Source: Verrucomicrobiota bacterium
GTDB taxonomy: Bacteria > Verrucomicrobiota > Verrucomicrobiia > Verrucomicrobiales > Akkermansiaceae
Assembly: GCA_008932955.1 (NCBI GenBank)
Contig: WBXE01000099.1
Coordinates: 1 to 8,645, forward strand
Reading direction: 5' to 3'
Length of the DNA: 8,645 nucleotides
Made by a program: the position numbers and the translations under genes
Notes under the pieces: model-generated
Seen by the model: the letters and a program-made list of their open reading frames with translations, nothing else
The model's database searches: none
What the model was told of the DNA's origin: nothing
In this document: in pieces, positions 7,101 to 8,645 of the stretch
Numbering within the stretch: position 1 is the stretch's first letter
Layout of the letters: the number at the start of each line of letters is the position of its first letter

Positions 7101-7229
7101 CCAGCCTTCGATGGCACGCACGCTGCGTGAGGTGGGCTTGGCGGGTTCTGGTCCGGCTTGGGCGGCATGGGCACCGAGGCACAGGCCGAGCTGCAAAGCG
7201 CTTCCAACAATCAATTGGGTCATGGTCAT
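4137..7229 (-). CDS. Secreted fusion of an HExxH metallopeptidase-like domain and a GH95 alpha-L-fucosidase
   Basis: 1030 residues from the ATG at 7229. The N terminus (LIVGSALQLGLCLGA, then AHAAQA) looks like a Sec signal peptide with cleavage near 25, though the n-region lacks a basic residue. Residues about 40-240 form a metallopeptidase-like domain: HELAH at 148-152 (H148, E149, H152) and a downstream EFFAEMTEAYFG (200-211) with E204 or E207 as third zinc ligand, recalling anthrax-lethal-factor-like domains. After a short linker, residues 271-1030 are a full GH95 enzyme: N-terminal beta domain (WYAQPASKWIEALPVGNGRLG), then NINTEMNYW (630-638; N630 and N632), CPSTSPEN with general acid E759, and QVDGAHGATAAIAEMLLQSH with D937. 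These match the catalytic set of bifidobacterial 1,2-alpha-L-fucosidase. The likely reaction is inverting hydrolysis of terminal alpha-L-fucose (or alpha-L-galactose) from glycans outside the cytoplasm. An ATG at 7409 would add 60 atypical residues and bury the signal peptide, so I reject it. Confidence 0.93.
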   Translation of the reverse strand: MTMTQLIVGSALQLGLCLGAHAAQAGPEPAKPTSRSVRAIEGWTLRVDDRLLQPPNEELGTRILKNIDARLSDIKAVVRPHCLAKLQSVTIVLDMSHGKLRPMQYHPEAEWLVENGYAADLAHCVHIPVAAELLAPRQINVQPWCLLHELAHAYHDQVLGFDEARTRDTYARYKASGHGDSALLITGERVRHYGLTDHKEFFAEMTEAYFGTNDFFPFNRAELMAAEPDIYQLMTAIWGPVQTGSENKSSAHQTLLAHPPLAPGAAATTMWYAQPASKWIEALPVGNGRLGAMVFGGTASERINLNEQTIWTGGPYDPSRSGGPQALPEIRRLVFAGKECAAEALFNQTMMGKPVDQMKYQPLGDLLLEFPKDHQAATDYRRDLDLTTGVASVTYQVGDVEYRREVFASAPDQVVVVRLSASKPGALTLATKLAGISNTKTPGDESFTSEATKDGELVLRGKTGSMAGIVGRVCYEGRAQVLADGGKRVVSKDGVSIEGADSVTVIIAAATNFKHYNDISADPAARVSDYLAKVKGKEFNALRAAHVADHHKVFGNVMLSLPETAASALPTDQRLTDHLAAKDPQLAALMFQYGRYLLLGSSRPGCQPANLQGIWNEDMNPAWESKFTTNINTEMNYWPAETTSLQDCTEPLLRMVQDLSETGAKIAKDHYAAGGWVFHQNTDQWRAAAPMDGATWGTFSVGGAWLCTHLWEHYLFSGDKDYLRQIQPLLKGASQFFLDTLVEEPSHKWLVTCPSTSPENFPASPGNGPHKVEGMGYDVPGTTICAGSTIDLGIVKDLFTACSESCRILAVDEQFGKKVAAARARLAPMQIGKNGQLQEWLQDCGVLESKHRHISHLYGLYPSNQITPAATPELAQAAKVALNLRGDVGTGFGMAWKAACWARLYDGDHALKCLSNLVALQTTPNLFSKCFRAAQVDGAHGATAAIAEMLLQSHAGEVHLLPALPKEWASGSVSGLRARGGFSVDLTWQDGQLTAAVIHSQSGNPLRVRYQHNVRDVTPAKGEAFRWNGK

Positions 7230-7324
7230 AGGGAGGTGGGGAGGTGGCAGGCAGAAATTAGCGGTCGCGGAGACGAGTGTGTGCCAGAAACCGGCCGCTG
7301 CCAAGTGAATCGTCACCAGGTTTG

Positions 7325-7370
7325 GCCATTCCCGCTGGATTTTTCCGGGTGGGCATCTGCGGGAATTGGC
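7325..7370. terminator. Inverted repeat between the membrane protein and GH95 genes
   Basis: ATTCCCGC (7328-7335) and GCGGGAAT (7359-7366) pair perfectly around a 23-nt loop. With one bulged base (T7367), GCC at 7325-7327 extends the stem against GGC at 7368-7370, giving 11 pairs. It lies within the 176 bp separating the membrane protein stop (7406) from the GH95 start, about 36 nt past that stop. It could end the upstream transcript or sit in the GH95 leader. No T-tract is present. Confidence 0.35.
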
Positions 7371-7405
7371 ACGTTGGCGGCCCGGCGGTGAGCTCGCGGG
7401 CAATT

Positions 7406-7972
7406 TCACGGCGCGGCGCTTCTAGCGCTAGGAAACTTGGGCGCTGGCTTCTTCGGCTCATTGCGGTTGCGGAACAGCGCGTAGGTGCCCCACTTGAGAA
7501 GCGCAAAGCCCCCGGCAGCCAAGATGAGTAAATGCTCAATCGACCCGCCGAAGAGAATCCAGATGCGGGTTTTCTGGATCGCTAGGGCAATGGCGAAGCT
7601 GCAACCCAGCATCACCATCAAGCCAGACAAGCGGTCGAAGCCTGGCACCTGCTCGAAGGCCACGTGCTTGCGCAACAACACCAGCGTCATCACCATCGCC
7701 ACGATCGGCAAAATGGAAACGAGCAAACTCATATCCAGAAAATTCTCCCGGCTGAAAAACAGGACGTAACCGCTAATCACCGCCGCGAATATCCCCGGCA
7801 CACACGCCAGATAAACCAGCACGCAATACAGATATTTCCACGGGGCTTCGCCGCCCTTGTCCTTCTGGTGAACTTGACCTAGCAGCCAGGTGGCGGCCGG
7901 CAAAGCCACAAATACCGTCACCAGTACCAGCGCATGCTCGTCGCCTTGCTGCATCAATTCGCGGGTTGTCAT
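7406..7972 (-). CDS. Conserved hypothetical five-helix inner-membrane protein
   Basis: 188 residues from the ATG at 7972; I do not recognise a named family. About five hydrophobic segments are visible near residues 14-32, 46-73, 79-99, 115-132 and 144-167, and the tail is basic and proline-rich (RNRNEPKKPAPK). Charged connectors stand out: HQKDKGGEAPWKYLY (35-49), the SREN loop (74-77), and LRKHVAFEQVPGFDRLSGLM (100-119), which looks like a conserved cytoplasmic or periplasmic loop. From memory, similar PWKY...PGF(D)(R/K)LSGLM proteins occur in Bacteroidetes and Verrucomicrobia without a function. AGGAG lies 18 nt upstream of the ATG, farther than usual. An in-frame ATG at 8038 would add 22 residues, and a TTG at 8077 would start inside the repeat array; I prefer 7972. 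It is separated from the GH95 gene by 176 bp, so co-transcription is uncertain. Confidence 0.75.
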   Translation of the reverse strand: MTTRELMQQGDEHALVLVTVFVALPAATWLLGQVHQKDKGGEAPWKYLYCVLVYLACVPGIFAAVISGYVLFFSRENFLDMSLLVSILPIVAMVMTLVLLRKHVAFEQVPGFDRLSGLMVMLGCSFAIALAIQKTRIWILFGGSIEHLLILAAGGFALLKWGTYALFRNRNEPKKPAPKFPSARSAAP

Positions 7973-8068
7973 CGTTTTAGTTAGAAATTTCTCCTGCAGC
8001 TGCCACCTTGCGCATGCCGCTAAGCTCAGCAGACCCATCGGCGGAAGCAAGCGCAGAATCCCGGCACC

Positions 8069-8184
8069 CGCCAGCAAGCTGGCTTGGTTAGGCGGTGGCG
8101 AGCCACCGCAGTCCTAGGCAGACGCTCGCCAGCAAGCTGGCTAGCTAGGGCGGTGGCGAGCCACCGCAGTCCTAGGCAGACGCT
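8069..8184. repeat. Tandem pair of 58-bp type A modules
   Basis: Copies at 8069-8126 and 8127-8184 are exactly 58 bp each and differ only around the centre (TTGGTTAGG versus TAGCTAGGG). Both contain the GCGGTGG-CGAG-CCACCGC palindrome (first copy at 8092-8109) and end with the same AGTCCTAGGCAGACGCT segment. A third A module, 57 bp with a different 3' end, is at 8294-8350. Confidence 0.9.
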
Positions 8185-8293
8185 CGCCAGCAAGCTGCCG
8201 CGCGGAGTGCGGGGGCTTGCCCCCGCCTTAGTCGGGGCGGGCTTGCCCGCCGTGGTGCGGAGCCGTGCATGAGTTTCCGCGGTGATGCACACA
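8185..8293. repeat. Type B module, copy 1 (109 bp)
   Basis: Contains a perfect 7-bp palindrome at 8209-8226 and a perfect 6-bp palindrome at 8236-8251, both with the centre CTTG, then a TGCAT...ATGCA pair. The first palindrome is preceded by GGAG. The first 86 or so bases are identical to copy 2; the last 23 differ at six positions. Confidence 0.9.
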
Positions 8294-8350
8294 CGCCAGC
8301 AAGCTGGCTTGGCGTGGCGGTGGCGAGCCACCGCACTCCTGACGGACAGG

Positions 8351-8459
8351 CGCCAGCAAGCTGCCGCGCGGAGTGCGGGGGCTTGCCCCCGCCTTAGTCG
8401 GGGCGGGCTTGCCCGCCGTGGTGCGGAGCCGTGCATGAAGTGCCGCTGTGATGCAAACG
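8351..8459. repeat. Type B module, copy 2 (109 bp)
   Basis: Same length as copy 1 and identical over its first 86 or so bases, including both CTTG-centred palindromes. The two B copies start 166 bp apart with one A module between them, suggesting a duplicated A-B or B-A block. Confidence 0.9.
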
Positions 8460-8468
8460 CGCCAGCAA

Positions 8469-8576
8469 GCTGGCTTGGCCCGGCGGTGGCAAGCCACCGC
8501 ACTCCCTGGCTTGGCGTGGCGGTGGCGAGTCACCGCAGTCCCTGGCTTGCCCCGGCGGTGGCTAGCCACCGCAGTC
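8469..8576. repeat. Three 36-bp direct repeats, each with a CCACCGC palindrome
   Basis: Units at 8469-8504, 8505-8540 and 8541-8576 follow each other with an exact 36-bp period. Each contains GCGGTGGC-NN-GCCACCGC with centre AA, GA and TA respectively; the middle copy has one G/T change in the right arm that keeps a G-U pair in RNA. These are the core of type A without the CGCCAGCAAG start. No spacers separate them. Confidence 0.85.
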
Positions 8577-8591
8577 CCTGCTGCGTGACGG

Positions 8592-8610
8592 TTGAGCGGT
8601 TTCCGCTCAA
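8592..8610 (-). terminator. 8-bp hairpin overlapping the stop codon of the right-edge gene
   Basis: TTGAGCGG (8592-8599) and CCGCTCAA (8603-8610) are perfect reverse complements with a three-base loop. On the minus strand the stem contains the TGA stop of the partial gene. It could terminate or protect that transcript's 3' end; there is no T-run, so a classical intrinsic terminator is not shown. Confidence 0.45.
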
Positions 8611-8645
8611 TCGGCGCTGAGGTACTTGTAATCCTGGAGGTTGAG
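8607..8645 (-). CDS. C-terminal 12 residues of an unidentified protein, cut by window edge
   Basis: Reading the minus strand from the right edge, one frame gives LNLQDYKYLSAD followed by TGA at 8609-8607. The composition (no Cys or runs of Arg/Pro), the position just before a hairpin, and the fact that the repeat array begins right after it all suggest the end of a real gene transcribed like its neighbours. Twelve residues are too few to name a family. Confidence 0.4.
   Translation of the reverse strand, partial: LNLQDYKYLSAD

Larger units (their letters stand above)
8069..8580. repeat. Palindromic intergenic repeat array (about 510 bp)
   Basis: A mosaic of two module types, each beginning CGCCAGCAAGCTG. 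Type A (about 58 bp) carries GCCAG-CAAG-CTGGC and GCGGTGG-CNNG-CCACCGC palindromes. Type B (109 bp) carries GCGGGGG-CTTG-CCCCCGC and GGCGGG-CTTG-CCCGCC. The order from left to right is A, A, B, A, B, A, then two truncated 36-bp A pieces. It fills most of the gap between the right-edge gene and the membrane protein. Long open frames here in several phases are a by-product of high GC and repetition. This is REP/palindromic-unit-like DNA; no transposase is in the window. Confidence 0.9.

Noticed and set aside
4137..7229. Two separate genes (peptidase and GH95) joined by a sequencing error
   Set aside because: The reading frame is continuous through the linker, with no stop, no phase change and no internal signal peptide before the GH95 part. 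I treat it as a true fusion but list a check.
7230..7409. Longer GH95 protein starting at the ATG at 7409
   Set aside because: The extra 60 residues are basic and proline-rich, would overlap the stop of the membrane protein gene, and would place the signal peptide internally.
8469..8576. Possible CRISPR array (36-bp repeats)
   Set aside because: The repeats touch each other with no spacers, and they are palindromic fragments of the larger module. No cas genes are in the window.
8026..8620. Several long open frames on both strands (158 and 113 residues minus, 112 plus)
   Set aside because: They run through the palindromic array, repeat the same peptides in different frames, and follow the repeat periods. 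This is expected from GC-rich repeats without stops, not from protein-coding selection.

Overview
The window comes from a GC-rich bacterial chromosome. Every gene I can support lies on the minus strand, so transcription runs from high to low coordinates. The protein repertoire suggests the PVC superphylum, most likely Verrucomicrobiota: a compact isochorismate-synthase-type enzyme, a fused L-serine dehydratase followed by rnhB and yraN, a secreted family GH95 fucosidase carrying an HExxH peptidase domain, and an orphan membrane protein also seen in Bacteroidetes-like genomes. Palindrome-rich intergenic DNA and start codons without clear Shine-Dalgarno sequences fit this. The assignment is inference from family knowledge, not a search.

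In transcription order: (1) the last 12 codons of an unidentified gene at the right edge (8607-8645), with an 8-bp hairpin over its stop codon. (2) About 630 bp without a gene (7973-8606), mostly an array of palindromic repeats at 8069-8580 built from 58-, 109- and 36-bp modules. (3) A five-helix membrane protein of unknown function (7406-7972). (4) A 1030-residue exported protein (4137-7229) joining an N-terminal zinc-metallopeptidase-like domain to a complete GH95 alpha-L-fucosidase. (5) A 305-bp intergenic region (3832-4136) with four hairpins. (6) A compact cluster: L-serine dehydratase (2251-3831), ribonuclease HII (1604-2227) and a YraN-family endonuclease-like protein (1225-1617), spaced +23 and -14 nt and probably co-transcribed. 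(7) A 196-bp gap with eight perfect copies of a heptanucleotide, inverted copies of it, and a weak promoter-like sequence. (8) A chorismate-utilising enzyme most like isochorismate synthase, truncated by the left edge (1-1028).

Functionally this is mostly core housekeeping (serine breakdown to pyruvate, RNA:DNA hybrid repair, menaquinone or related chorismate metabolism) next to one glycan-degradation gene. I see no phage, plasmid, defence or CRISPR locus and no RNA gene. The two items most worth a second look are the peptidase-GH95 fusion and the palindrome array, whose modules have short stems with CNNG centres, some of them complementary to each other (CAAG and CTTG).
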